DNA from: Actinoplanes sp. NBC_00393
GTDB lineage: Bacteria; Actinomycetota; Actinomycetes; Mycobacteriales; Micromonosporaceae
Direction of reading: 5' to 3'
NCBI RefSeq assembly: GCF_036053395.1
Contig: NZ_CP107942.1
Span: 3,314,501-3,378,500 of the forward strand
DNA: 64,000 bases
Both the position numbers and the translations under genes were made by a program. This document shows positions 36,076 to 44,930 of the stretch, piece by piece. The notes beneath the pieces were generated by a model, which made no database searches, was not told the DNA's origin, and was given only the letters and a program-made list of their open reading frames with translations. The number at the start of each line of letters is the position of its first letter. Position 1 is the stretch's first letter.

Positions 36076-36817
36076 CGAGCGGGCGGACATCGAACGCTGC
36101 GTGCGGTGGCTACAGGACGACGGCTGCTACCAGCCCTCGACGGTCTCGCGCCGACTGTCAGTCGTCGTAGTGTTCTGCCGGGTCTGCGTCATCGACCGGA
36201 TCCTGCCGCACTCACCAGCAGACTACGTCCGCCGGCCCCGGGTGCCGGCAGAGTCGCCAACCCTGGGCCTGGGGCATCTGCAGTTCGAAGCGCTGATCAC
36301 CACCGCCCGACTGTCGAACAACATCAACGACTTCGCGCTGGTGGCCCTGCTCGGGCTGCTCGGGCTACGCATCTTCGAGGCCTGCGGCCTGAATACCAGC
36401 GACCTCGGCGAGGAACACGGCCACCGCGTCCTTCGGGTGCGCGGCAAGGGCGGCAAGGTCGTGCTCGTCCCGCTGCCGCCCGCAGTTGCCCGCGCCGTCG
36501 ATCAGGCGGTCGACGAGCGCGAGAGCGGGCCGATCCTGCGCAACACCCTTGGCCGGCGCCTGGACCGGCACGCCGCGACCCGCCGCCTCAAACAACTGGC
36601 TGCCGGTGCCGGCATCCGGATCCCGAGGATGCACCCGCACATGCTGCGGCACACCTTCGTCACCACCATGCTCGACGCCGGCGTGAGCCTGCGCGATGTT
36701 CAGATCGCCGCCCGCCACGCCGACCCGCGCACCACCATGCGCTACGACCGCGCCCGGCGGAACCTCGACCGGCACCCCAACTACATCCTGGCCGCCTACA
36801 TGGCCTCCGGAACGTAA
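35900..36817 (+). CDS. tyrosine recombinase (XerC/D-like integrase)
   Basis: A 305-residue site-specific recombinase. The N-terminal core-binding helices include TRLHAESDLRVFLRWCARQD. The catalytic residues are all present: Arg in GLLGLRIFEACGL, Lys in RVRGKGGKVV, HxxR in HPHMLRHTFVT, His in ARHADPRTTMRYD and the Tyr nucleophile in MRYD. The gene is intact, while two partial degraded copies lie downstream on the same strand at 37640 and 41701, so this is a recombination-prone area. Confidence 0.92.
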   Translation: MATSSRSTSGTKLPDHVVLRAAVAAYLGRYRGQTRLHAESDLRVFLRWCARQDLDALAAERADIERCVRWLQDDGCYQPSTVSRRLSVVVVFCRVCVIDRILPHSPADYVRRPRVPAESPTLGLGHLQFEALITTARLSNNINDFALVALLGLLGLRIFEACGLNTSDLGEEHGHRVLRVRGKGGKVVLVPLPPAVARAVDQAVDERESGPILRNTLGRRLDRHAATRRLKQLAAGAGIRIPRMHPHMLRHTFVTTMLDAGVSLRDVQIAARHADPRTTMRYDRARRNLDRHPNYILAAYMASGT

Positions 36818-37001
36818 GCCCGACGCGCGAGTTTGCCGATGTGCGGATGTCGTCCCAGGGTCAGCAGGCGTCAGCCCAGTTGCCCGCGGCCAGCTGGAGT
36901 TGCCCGTTGGCGAAGCTGACGCGCGCGTCGGCCATCCATTGACTAATATCGATCGCTGTTCGCGTCACGGATCGCTCCGTCGTGTCGATGATGCGCACGG
37001 C

Positions 37002-37496
37002 CTAGCGACGATCAGTGGCGGGCCAGGAGTTCCACCGGCACCATCGCATCGGCTCCCAACCAGCGGCGGAGATCACCTCAGGGCGATGCTGGGGATCAAC
37101 GGCGTGCTCCCGGTGCCACCGCCCCCAGCCAATGAAAGCCCGCTTGGCGTCAGCGTCCCATTTGCCAGGGTCGCGATCGTCGAGCCGACGCTGGCGCACC
37201 TGGTCGTCCACGTCCAGCAGGCAGGCCGCGATCCCGTTGAGTTTGACGGCCGACGGGCTCGCCAGTACTTCACCCAGCGGAGACTGCCCGGTCAACAGGA
37301 CGTCGAGTCCATCGGCCTGATAGCGCAGCACACGCTGGATCCACTCTTCCATGCTGCGCTGGCGCCATGTCGTGTCCGCGCCCGCGGGGACACCGATCTC
37401 GTCGAAGTCGTGGACGACGAGTCCTTCGATCTTCGTTGCGGCGTGAGCCGCGGTCGTCTTCCCTGAGCAACTTGAACCCGCGATCGTCAGCAGCAC
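37002..37496 (-). CDS. P-loop kinase-like protein
   Basis: A 164-residue P-loop NTPase of the nucleotide/small-molecule kinase type. The Walker A is at the very N-terminus (LLTIAGSSCSGKTTAAHA), followed by VVHDFDEIGV, VLLTGQSPLGEVL and the Arg-rich lid QVRQRRLDDRDPG. It resembles AAA_18/adenylate-kinase-like proteins found next to resistance and unknown genes. Substrate unknown. Confidence 0.75.
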   Translation of the reverse strand: MLLTIAGSSCSGKTTAAHAATKIEGLVVHDFDEIGVPAGADTTWRQRSMEEWIQRVLRYQADGLDVLLTGQSPLGEVLASPSAVKLNGIAACLLDVDDQVRQRRLDDRDPGKWDADAKRAFIGWGRWHREHAVDPQHRPEVISAAGWEPMRWCRWNSWPATDRR

Positions 37497-37639
37497 TCCC
37501 AGAGTTTGCTGAATGCCTTATCCACAACGCGACCGAAATTCTGAGCTCGATTTTGCGGCATACCAACAGCGGCCCCATCTCCGGCAGCATCCGCTCATGC
37601 CGCGAGCTGCTCGCCGCCGAGCGTCACGTGGTGGTCTTC

Positions 37640-37732
37640 TACCGGTTCTGCGTCATTGACCAGATCCTGCCGCACTCGCCCAGCAGACTACGTGCGCCGG
37701 CCCCGGGTGCCGGCAGAGTCGCCGACCCTAGG
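37640..37732 (+). pseudogene. recombinase fragment, copy C
   Basis: tctgcgtcattgaccagatc and cagcagactacgtgcgccgg match the intact recombinase at about 36177-36266 (VCVIDRILPHSPADYVRRPR) with a few substitutions and one inserted base that shifts the frame. Only this middle segment is recognisable; flanks do not match. Confidence 0.75.
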
Positions 37733-37791
37733 CCGGCCGCGCGGACACGGGCCAGCGCTGCGGTTGACCAGGGCTGCGATTATGTCCTGCG

Positions 37792-38712
37792 ATGATCGAG
37801 ATTAATGGTCTGACCAAAAGGTACGGACGGGTCCATGCCGTCGACGACGTGACGTTCGCCGCACCACCGGGGCGGGTGACCGGGCTGCTCGGGCTCAACG
37901 GCTCCGGCAAGACCACGACGCTGCGGATGCTGCTCGGCCTGACCCGGCCGACGTCTGGGACCGCCTTGATTAACAAGGTGCAGTTCCGGGAGCTGACCGA
38001 TCCGGCCCGGCAGGTCGGTGCCGTGCTGGAGCAGGGCATCAGTCATCCAGGGCAAGCGGCCCGGGCACACTTGATGACACAGGCACTACTCATTGGCGCC
38101 GACCGGGCCCGGGTGGACCTGCTGCTGGAACAGGTAGGGCTCGGCGACGCCGGGCAGCAGCGCAGCGGCGACTACTCGCTCGGCATGCGGCAGCGGCTCG
38201 CGGTGGCAACCGCACTGCTGGGCGACCCGTCAGTGCTGGTGCTCGACGAGCCGGCGAACGGACTGGATCCGGAAGGCATCGCCTGGCTGCGAGAGCTGCT
38301 GCGGGCGCACGCCGACAACGGCGGAACGGTGCTGATCTCCAGCCACCTGCTGGCCGAACTGGCCCAGCTCATCGACGACGTGGTCGTCATCGCGGAGGGG
38401 ACCGTGCGGTACGCGGCGCCGCTGGAACAGTTGTACGGGTCAGCATCGACGCGGCTGCGGATCCGCGGCCGCGATCCGCAATGCCTGGAACGCGCATTCG
38501 AGGAGGCGGGAGGCCGGGTCGAGGAGTGCGGGGGCACCCTCGCGGTGGCCGGCCTGACGCCCCAGGAGGCAGGCGACATCGCCTTCGCCGTCCAGGTGCC
38601 GATCTACGAGCTGACCACCGAGTCGTTGAACCTCGAACAGATCTTCCTCAGCATGGTGCACGGCCCGGCCAGCAGTGCCGCTGCCGCCAGGGACGAGGGG
38701 AACGCCGCGTGA
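37792..38712 (+). CDS. ABC-2 type transporter ATPase
   Basis: A 306-residue ATPase of the BcrA/antibiotic-efflux type. Walker A is GLNGSGKTT, the signature is YSLGMRQRLAVATALL, Walker B is VLVLDEPANGLDP and the switch His is in ISSHLLAEL, followed by the C-terminal extension with VQVPIYELTTESLNLEQIFL. It is translationally coupled (4-base overlap) to the permease. It probably exports a peptide or lipid, as is common for this class. Confidence 0.93.
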   Translation: MIEINGLTKRYGRVHAVDDVTFAAPPGRVTGLLGLNGSGKTTTLRMLLGLTRPTSGTALINKVQFRELTDPARQVGAVLEQGISHPGQAARAHLMTQALLIGADRARVDLLLEQVGLGDAGQQRSGDYSLGMRQRLAVATALLGDPSVLVLDEPANGLDPEGIAWLRELLRAHADNGGTVLISSHLLAELAQLIDDVVVIAEGTVRYAAPLEQLYGSASTRLRIRGRDPQCLERAFEEAGGRVEECGGTLAVAGLTPQEAGDIAFAVQVPIYELTTESLNLEQIFLSMVHGPASSAAAARDEGNAA

Positions 38713-39311
38713 TCACGGTGATCCGCAGTGAGCTGTACCGCCTGGCGACGACCCGGTCCAGCGCGCTGTCGCTGTCGGCCTTCAGCCTCTCGGGTGCCGT
38801 CCTCAGCGTCTTCGGTGCGGACTTCTGGGCCCTGCTGGCCGGGGTGGGCGCCTTCGGGTTCGGGGCGGCCGGCGTCTCTCAGCACTATCTGCACCATACG
38901 GTGGTACTGCTCCACCTCGCCCGACCTCGGCGGGTGTCGGTGCTTGCCGGGCAGCTCGTCACCGCACTGATCGTGAGCCTGGGATTCACCGCCGCGAGCG
39001 GCCTCGCTGTCCCGATCCTGTGGAATTGGGAGTGGTACGCGGTCACGCTGGTGGTGGCCCCGCTCATGGCGGTGTTCGGCGCCGCTGCGGCGGCCATCGC
39101 GCGCCGGGCCACCTTCCTGTTCGTCGGCTGCACGGCCTGGGTCGTCTTCGTCGAGGCAATGTACGGCAAGCTCCAGGAACCCCTCCCGTTCTCGGCATAC
39201 GTGGACGCCGCCTCGGGGGACATGGGCAAGCTGCTACTCCTGCTGGGCTGGACCGTGGCGGCGATCGCCGGTGCGGTCTTCGCGGTCGGCAGGGACTTGA
39301 ACGGCGACTGA
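38709..39311 (+). CDS. ABC-2 type permease
   Basis: A 200-residue membrane protein that begins VITVIRSELYRLATTRSSAL, the standard cytosolic N-terminus of ABC-2 permeases, followed by about six hydrophobic helices. GTG start at 38709 overlaps the ATPase stop. Shorter than most ABC-2 permeases but with complete ends. Confidence 0.9.
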   Translation: MITVIRSELYRLATTRSSALSLSAFSLSGAVLSVFGADFWALLAGVGAFGFGAAGVSQHYLHHTVVLLHLARPRRVSVLAGQLVTALIVSLGFTAASGLAVPILWNWEWYAVTLVVAPLMAVFGAAAAAIARRATFLFVGCTAWVVFVEAMYGKLQEPLPFSAYVDAASGDMGKLLLLLGWTVAAIAGAVFAVGRDLNGD

Positions 39312-39689
39312 TACAGAGCGGTCCCTCCACCGTCGGCGGAGTCATTCCCGGCAGGCGTGCGCCGAACGCCGAGCATGCGGCTGAGCAAGTCGTCACGCCA
39401 GAACACGGACGTGCGGCTACATGTAGCAATATCCTCTCCTGCCGCCGGTCGCGTACCGGCACCAGCAGGCTCAGCACGCTCCGTGAGTTTCGTGCCCGCC
39501 TGTGCGCACTCCTAGCCGATGAGAGCGCGTGGCACTTGTTCGGTGGACGGGCGCTGAATGAGGCTACGGTTCAGTGCTGGAAGGAATGACGTAGACGCGT
39601 CACCCGTAAGCTGATTGCCGGTGACAAAGCGTGATTTCCGACTCCGCCACGCTCGTGTTATGCGCAGTGATTTGACGATCCGAGGTGCT
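39312..39689. other. intergenic stretch, no supported gene
   Basis: 378 bases between the permease and the glyoxalase gene. Only short frames. The run gcaagtcgtcacgc at about 39383 recurs at about 40201, on the other side of the glyoxalase gene, but I can assign no role to it. Confidence 0.4.
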
Positions 39690-40079
39690 TCAGAGCTGTG
39701 CGTGCCCGATGACGCAGAACTCGTTTCCATCAGGATCTCGCAGCACCACAAAGTCGGCATTGTCGGGATAGGGCCAGTCGTCGATCCGCGTGGCGCCCAG
39801 CTCGACGAGCCGCTCGACCTGCTCGGCTTGCGCATCGGTGTAAAGATCGAGATGCAAGCGGACCGGTTCTCGCGGGGCGGAGTCGGTCAGTTGCAAGGAC
39901 ACCGGCAGGTACCGGCCGTCCGGGTCGACCAGCATCTGAAACTGCGTGTCCCAGTCCGTCTCACGCCGCTGGTATCCCAGAGCGGCAGTCCAGAAGCGCA
40001 CCGCTCGCTCCATGTCTTGCACGTTCACGACGATGGTGGCGAGGTGAAGGTCGCCGACAAGATCGCGCTTATCACCCAT
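39690..40079 (-). CDS. VOC-superfamily (glyoxalase-like) protein
   Basis: A 129-residue vicinal-oxygen-chelate protein with two paired beta-alpha-beta modules: LHLATIVVNVQDMERAVRFW and FVVLRDPDGNEFCVIGH at the end. LHLATIVVN supplies a potential His ligand and FDP-like DPDG segments are present. Proteins of this size bind or modify small molecules (antibiotic sequestration or dioxygenase-like). ATG at 40079 is chosen because the conserved domain begins a few residues on. Confidence 0.85.
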   Translation of the reverse strand: MGDKRDLVGDLHLATIVVNVQDMERAVRFWTAALGYQRRETDWDTQFQMLVDPDGRYLPVSLQLTDSAPREPVRLHLDLYTDAQAEQVERLVELGATRIDDWPYPDNADFVVLRDPDGNEFCVIGHAQL

Positions 40080-40303
40080 GATTGCCACAATAAGACCAGC
40101 CACGCCACTCTTCAATGAGGCGCCACTTTTCCGGATAATTCGCAGAAATAACCAAGATCAGACGCGCTCACCTGCCGCTGACGGTGTGCGGGCTGCCGGG
40201 CAAGTCGTCACGCACGGAAGAAGGTCACGGACCTGGCCTACGCCTTTGAGTGTCGGTTGACTTTGTACGGGATGTGCCTACCGAACCTTGGCACCGTACT
40301 TTT

Positions 40304-40690
40304 TCACGAGGTCTCGCGCGGTTGATGGCACGTTCCCGCTCGCCGATTAGCGTGTCCCTCGAGCCCGGAGTCCATCCGTCCGGATTCGACCGTGCCGACG
40401 AACTCGCCGGTGTACTCGAATTGGAACGAGGCGCCGAACTCATCCGAGAGTCGACAGACCTCGCCAACCAGTTCCTTGACCTCCTCCAGGTGCACACGGT
40501 CCACCTGAGGATCGATCTCATCAACCCATGGCGGCAGCGCTGTGAAAGCCGCAGCCCGAATCCAGCCCAGCGCGGGCCAATCTCGTCTGATGAATCGAGG
40601 AAGCTGGGCGGGCCGATTACCCAGGTCCGACGCACGTATCACACCATCATGCCGACGAGCCCACACCGGATCATGCGGTTCGTCGAGCAA
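40304..40690 (-). CDS. hypothetical protein, possibly frameshifted at its end
   Basis: A 128-residue frame with DPVWARRHDGVIRASDLGNR, VDRVHLEEVKELVGEVCRLS and FGASFQFEYTGEFVGTVESG. The last ~20 residues look foreign, while the next minus frame reads DTLIGERERAINRARP, a more natural continuation. A frameshift near 40365 is likely. Family unknown. Confidence 0.5.
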   Translation of the reverse strand: MLDEPHDPVWARRHDGVIRASDLGNRPAQLPRFIRRDWPALGWIRAAAFTALPPWVDEIDPQVDRVHLEEVKELVGEVCRLSDEFGASFQFEYTGEFVGTVESGRMDSGLEGHANRRAGTCHQPRETS

Positions 40691-40859
40691 TGCATGGGCG
40701 CCGGCCCTGGAAGGCTGTGATTCCGTCCGGCATTGCTCGCCTGTGGTTATCGATCTGCACGTCGTCGAGCCTCTGCAATGCCGGTGTCAGTGCGCGGCGC
40801 CGATGCCGGGTAGCCGCAGACTCCGCGCGAGCGGGGGCCGAAGCTGCCCCCAAGCAGCG

Positions 40860-41603
40860 TTAGGCGCGGCGCAGCACCAAGGTCACGAAGCCGAGCACGC
40901 CCCGGTAGCCCTGCAGCCACCCGTTGCGGTGATCCCGAGCGACCTCCAGCACCTGCGCCGCATCCGGATGGCCCGGATTGTCCAGCGCCCACGCGGTCAG
41001 CGAACCAGTCCACGACCATTCGTAGTCGTCCCACTCGGCGGCCTCGCTGACGTGCGCGTACACCGGCAGCCAGCCGGTCTTGGCAGCCACGTCGATCAGA
41101 CCCGCCAGGTCGGTGTAGTCGGCCGGAGCCGCGTCCAGCGCGGCCAGGGCCGCCGGGGTCGGCGGCGCCGCCCAGAATCCTTCGCCGATCATCAGCACAC
41201 CGTCGGCGTTCACGTGCCGCCCGGCCGCGTGCAGGGTGCCCTCGACGCCACCGAACGCATGCGTCGAGCCGATACAGAGGACCAGGTCGTAGTCGCCGTC
41301 CGCCGCATAATGGCGGGCATCGCGCTCGTGCAGCGTCAGCCGGTCAGCGAGCCCGCGTTCAGCGGCGGCCGCCGCCGCACGCTCCAGAGCGTACGGGCTG
41401 AGATCGAGGCCGTCGGCGACTCCGTCCGGGTAGTACGCCAATGCCTGTAGCGCCCACGCCGCTTCCCCACACCCGAGGTCAAGGATCCGAGCGGCGGGTT
41501 CGCGCCCGGCCCGGCGCAGCAGGCGGTTGACGTTCACGCCGGAGACCGGTGCCGCGATCGGGTGATGGGTATGCGCAATGCTGCTGAGCCGTAGACGATC
41601 CAC
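40860..41603 (-). CDS. SAM-dependent methyltransferase
   Basis: A 247-residue class I methyltransferase. SAM site ARILDLGCGEAAWALQAL, the acidic residue in VADGLDLSPYALERAAAA, and YDLVLCIGSTHAFGG. The long C-terminal part (IDVAAKTGWLPVYAHVSEAA, GWLQGYRGVLGFVTLVLRRA) is typical of a family of uncharacterised actinobacterial enzymes. The start is chosen at GTG (DRLRLSSIAHTHHPIAAP); GTG codons at 41609 and 41618 are alternatives. Confidence 0.85.
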   Translation of the reverse strand: MDRLRLSSIAHTHHPIAAPVSGVNVNRLLRRAGREPAARILDLGCGEAAWALQALAYYPDGVADGLDLSPYALERAAAAAAERGLADRLTLHERDARHYAADGDYDLVLCIGSTHAFGGVEGTLHAAGRHVNADGVLMIGEGFWAAPPTPAALAALDAAPADYTDLAGLIDVAAKTGWLPVYAHVSEAAEWDDYEWSWTGSLTAWALDNPGHPDAAQVLEVARDHRNGWLQGYRGVLGFVTLVLRRA

Positions 41604-41700
41604 CAGCACAGTCAACACGGACCAGCCAACCCCCGGCTCACCCTCCCGGACGCTTCACAACTTCTCCCGGCCCGACCGGGTCATCTCTCGTACGGCATCC

Positions 41701-41940
41701 GGATCTGCCGCTCCGGGCGCGCTGGCGTTCATCAATGGTGTTGACGCAGCGTGGGGCATGGCTACTTCTTCGCGCTCGGAGTCGGGAACCAGCGTCTCTG
41801 CTCAGGTGGTGTTGTGGGCGGCGGTCGCTGCCTACCTGGGCCGTTACTCGGGGGCCAGACCCGGCTGTATGCCGAGTCGGGTACGCGGGTCTTCCTGTGC
41901 TGGTGCGCCCGTCAAGGCCTCGATGTCTTGGCCGCAGTGC
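41701..41940 (+). pseudogene. recombinase 5' fragment, copy B
   Basis: A diverged copy of 35843-36075, including the upstream flank. The frame is broken by an extra base (ttactcgggggccagac against taccggggccagac), after which it can no longer encode the recombinase. It ends abruptly at gtcttggccgca. Confidence 0.85.
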
Positions 41941-42087
41941 GAGCGCGCCCCGAGGCAGGTCATTCTGGGTTTCGTACGCCGAGGTCATCACTTCTACCCG
42001 TACTTGGCCGCCGCGATCGTCACGATCCGTCAACTCATCCGAAGAGCGCGAACGCTCTACCGCTGGGACACCTATTGCCGGTCGCTT

Positions 42088-42558
42088 TCAGACCCAGAAC
42101 GACTTGCGGCATTCGGGGGAGAATCGGTACGTGCCGTAGGAGCGGTTGTACATCTCGACCATCACAGAGACGACGTACGGCTTGGCCTTGGTGGCGACGT
42201 GGTAGCTGGACGGCCAGTGAAACACCATGTGGGTGAGAGAGTAGTCCTGCGGTGTGACGTACCCGTCCGACCATCCGTCGCTGGTCGCCTTTCGGTGAAT
42301 GGTGGCCGTGACGAGGACCTCGTTCGAGGCGACCCGGTACACGTCGATGCGGTTGACCGAGATCCGGTTGCCGCGAATCTCGTAGTCCACCGTCATGTTC
42401 CAGTTGGCACCCCAGTACCCCTCGCATTGCAACAGCGGCGACGTTATCGGCACCGCCGATGCCGGTTCGGCCGCTATCGGCAGTGCCGCGCCGGTCAAGC
42501 CGAGTGTCGCGGCGACGGCCGTGCCCGCCAGCCGCCTGATCAGGTTATTCGTCGTCAT
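42088..42558 (-). CDS. secreted protein of unknown function
   Basis: A 156-residue exported protein: signal peptide MTTNNLIRRLAGTAVAATLG with AxA-like cleavage after EPASA. The mature part is beta-rich (NMTVDYEIRGNRISVNRIDV, VVSVMVEMYNRSYGTYRFSP) and has one Cys near each end (LLQCEGYW, SPECRKSFWV), likely a disulfide. Family not recognised. Confidence 0.75.
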   Translation of the reverse strand: MTTNNLIRRLAGTAVAATLGLTGAALPIAAEPASAVPITSPLLQCEGYWGANWNMTVDYEIRGNRISVNRIDVYRVASNEVLVTATIHRKATSDGWSDGYVTPQDYSLTHMVFHWPSSYHVATKAKPYVVSVMVEMYNRSYGTYRFSPECRKSFWV

Positions 42559-43051
42559 GCGCGTGACCGTATCGACGGGCGCGGATCGAGGCGTACTGCG
42601 TCAGTTTGAAGTTCGGCGTAAACCTCAGCGGTATTCAGCCGCCCCCAGCTGGCGGATGCGGGACCTGATCGCCGACCCGACGTATGTGACAATCCTGGCA
42701 ACCGCTGTTCGCCGACCGGGCCGCCCACACCCCGAGGGCTGCACCCGGACCGTGCTGGCGCTGTTTCTGCTGCGCGTCGCCCAGCTGTACGCGGCGCAGC
42801 CGGCTGTTCGTCGGACGAGGAGGCGGCTCGGCAGCGTCGATCTGCCCAGCAATACCCGAGGAGCCCACCCCCGCAGGCGGCCACCGCTTGATCCCGCCCG
42901 CCAGAGCTCTCCGGCCCTGGCCACCGCACCGCCGCCGGCTCGTACGCGATCCATCGTTTGAACAGCGATTGACCACGATCTGACCTGTCAGGTGAGTATC
43001 CGTACGGCCGACTCTGGGCTCCGCACAGCATCACCGTCCCGGAGGCAGCCC
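42559..43051. other. intergenic stretch, no supported gene
   Basis: Several overlapping frames on both strands between 42600 and 42980, none with a recognisable family or a good start site. The last part holds the GGAGG ribosome site of the next gene (43041-43045). Confidence 0.45.
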
Positions 43052-44359
43052 ATGATCCGATCACTTGTTCCGCCGGTAAGCACCGCCACGCGTTCGCCGA
43101 TGTCGCCGTTCGCCGCCTGGACCACCAGCCTGGCGGCCACCGCGGCATCCACCTACGCGCTGGACGTCTGGGCGGCAGCCGCCGGAGCCGGCCTGGTCGC
43201 TTCCGGGTTGCTCGCCGACCTCGGCCATCGATGGGTGGTGGCATTCCTCATCGCGAGCTACACGGTCTGGGTGTTCGGGCTGCGCGCCAACCTGAAGGCG
43301 AACGGATCTCTGCTCGCAGCCACAGGGACCAGCACCAACGTGCTGTCCAAGCTGGCGTACGACATCACCCGGCGCCGGTGGGGCGATGGACGCGCCGCTC
43401 GCCTGGCCGCCGCCGTGGCGTACACCGGCACCGAGGTCGCCAAGGAGGTGCCGTACTACACGGCCGCGTTCGGCGCTGCCGTCGTGACCGACGCGATCAC
43501 CACCGATGAGGCACTCGTCTTCCTCGCCGGCGCCAACCTCGGCGCCGCGTTCTACGAAGCCGCGCTCGCCCGCCTCACCCGCACCTTCCTGGACCGGCGC
43601 CGCGGACATGCGTCGTTCGACACCGACTGGGTGCCGGCGGAGTACCTCACCGATTACTACCGCACCGTCGAGCCGGACGAGCTCGCCACGATCGCGTTCC
43701 TCGTCGACGCGATGCAGCACGCCGAACGCGACCGGCCGATCCTGTACTTCGGGACCGGCCCCACCCTCCACCACGTGTTCGCCTGCGCCGAAACCGCGTC
43801 CGAGATCCATCTGGGCGACTATCTGCCCGAGAACCTGGCCGAGATCCAACGCTGGATCGACCGTGCACCGGGCGCCCACGACTGGCGGCCGTTCGTCCGC
43901 TACACCCTGCAGTGCGAGGGCAATCCCCGTCCGACCGACGACGAGGTGACCGCACGCGAAGACCTCACCAGAGCAAAAATCACCACATTGGTACGGGTGG
44001 ACGCCCGCCATCCCCACCCGGTGAACCGGCGCTACGCGACGGTGATCAGCGCCTACTGCGCGGACTCGGCGACCAGCGACCGCACCACGTGGGAGCTGTT
44101 CATGCGTCACATCACCGGCCTGGTCCAGCCCGGCGGGCTCTTTCTCACCGCCGCGCTGCGCCGGTGCCGCGGCTACACGGTCGGCGGCAAGACCTTTCCC
44201 GGTGCCGACATCGACGAACGCGACCTCCGTGCGGCCCTGCAGCCCGACTTCGAACTGCCGCACGAGGGCATCGAGGTCATCCCGACGGCCCAGAACGATT
44301 CCCACGGCTACGCCGCGATCCTGCTCGGCCGGGCACGCCGCGCTCAGCTCGTCCGATAG
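43052..44359 (+). CDS. membrane-anchored NNMT/PNMT-like methyltransferase
   Basis: A 435-residue two-part protein. Residues ~1-180 carry three to four hydrophobic helices (DVWAAAAGAGLVASGLLADL, WVVAFLIASYTVWVFGL, AAFGAAVVTDAITT, ALVFLAGANLGAAFYEAAL). From about residue 190 the sequence matches the NNMT/PNMT/TEMT class: YLTDYYRTVEPDELATIAFL, PILYFGTGPTLHHVFACAET, IHLGDYLPENLAEIQRWI, PGAHDWRPFVRYTLQCEG. Animal members methylate small amines on N. The ATG at 43052 is six bases after GGAGG. Joining to a membrane domain is unusual; the substrate is unknown. Confidence 0.85.
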   Translation: MIRSLVPPVSTATRSPMSPFAAWTTSLAATAASTYALDVWAAAAGAGLVASGLLADLGHRWVVAFLIASYTVWVFGLRANLKANGSLLAATGTSTNVLSKLAYDITRRRWGDGRAARLAAAVAYTGTEVAKEVPYYTAAFGAAVVTDAITTDEALVFLAGANLGAAFYEAALARLTRTFLDRRRGHASFDTDWVPAEYLTDYYRTVEPDELATIAFLVDAMQHAERDRPILYFGTGPTLHHVFACAETASEIHLGDYLPENLAEIQRWIDRAPGAHDWRPFVRYTLQCEGNPRPTDDEVTAREDLTRAKITTLVRVDARHPHPVNRRYATVISAYCADSATSDRTTWELFMRHITGLVQPGGLFLTAALRRCRGYTVGGKTFPGADIDERDLRAALQPDFELPHEGIEVIPTAQNDSHGYAAILLGRARRAQLVR

Positions 44360-44434
44360 ATCACTTGCCGAACGCCCGGCACCACTCGTGGCCCGACGCG
44401 ACGTAGTCGACGTGCGTGCCCTCGGCCGCGAGAC

Positions 44435-44870
44435 GTGCGTCAGACTCCGGTGCTCCTGCGCGGGATGAGTTTCTTCGGCTTCGGCGCCGGCACGATCGGG
44501 GCGCTGTCGGCGCTGCTGACCCTGCTGTTCGCCGTCGGGGCGCTGGTCGGCGGCCGGCTGGGCGACCGGTTCGGGCGCCGCAAGGTCTTCACCGTCACCA
44601 TGGTCGGGCTCGCGGTCGGCATCGGTCTGCTGGCCGGGGCGCAGAACGTGGCCATGCTCTACGTCGCGACGGTGATCGTCGGCTTCAGCATCGGCGCGGA
44701 CCTTCGGGTCTCACTCGCGATGATCAACGAGGAGGCCCCGCACGGCGCGAAGGGCAGGCTGGTCGCCTTCTCCCACGTGTTGTGGATGCTGGCGATCGGC
44801 ACCGTGCTGGCGCTGCAAGCCGTCGTCGGCGACCTCGGCGTACTCGGCGCCCGGATCATGACGTCCGGCG
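44435..44870 (+). pseudogene. MFS transporter fragment
   Basis: The second to fifth helices of a major facilitator: ALSALLTLLFAVGALVGGRL, GDRFGRRKVFTVTMVGLAVG (the MFS motif between helices 2 and 3), VIVGFSIGADLRVSLAMINE. Helix 1 and everything after helix 5 (VLALQAVVGDLGVLGARIM) are missing. It is cut at its 3' side by unrelated sequence next to the lectin gene. Confidence 0.8.
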
Positions 44871-44930
44871 GTGATCGACCGGGACCAGCCCGGCCCACGG
44901 ATGGAGGCCGGGCTGATCAGTACGGAGGCG

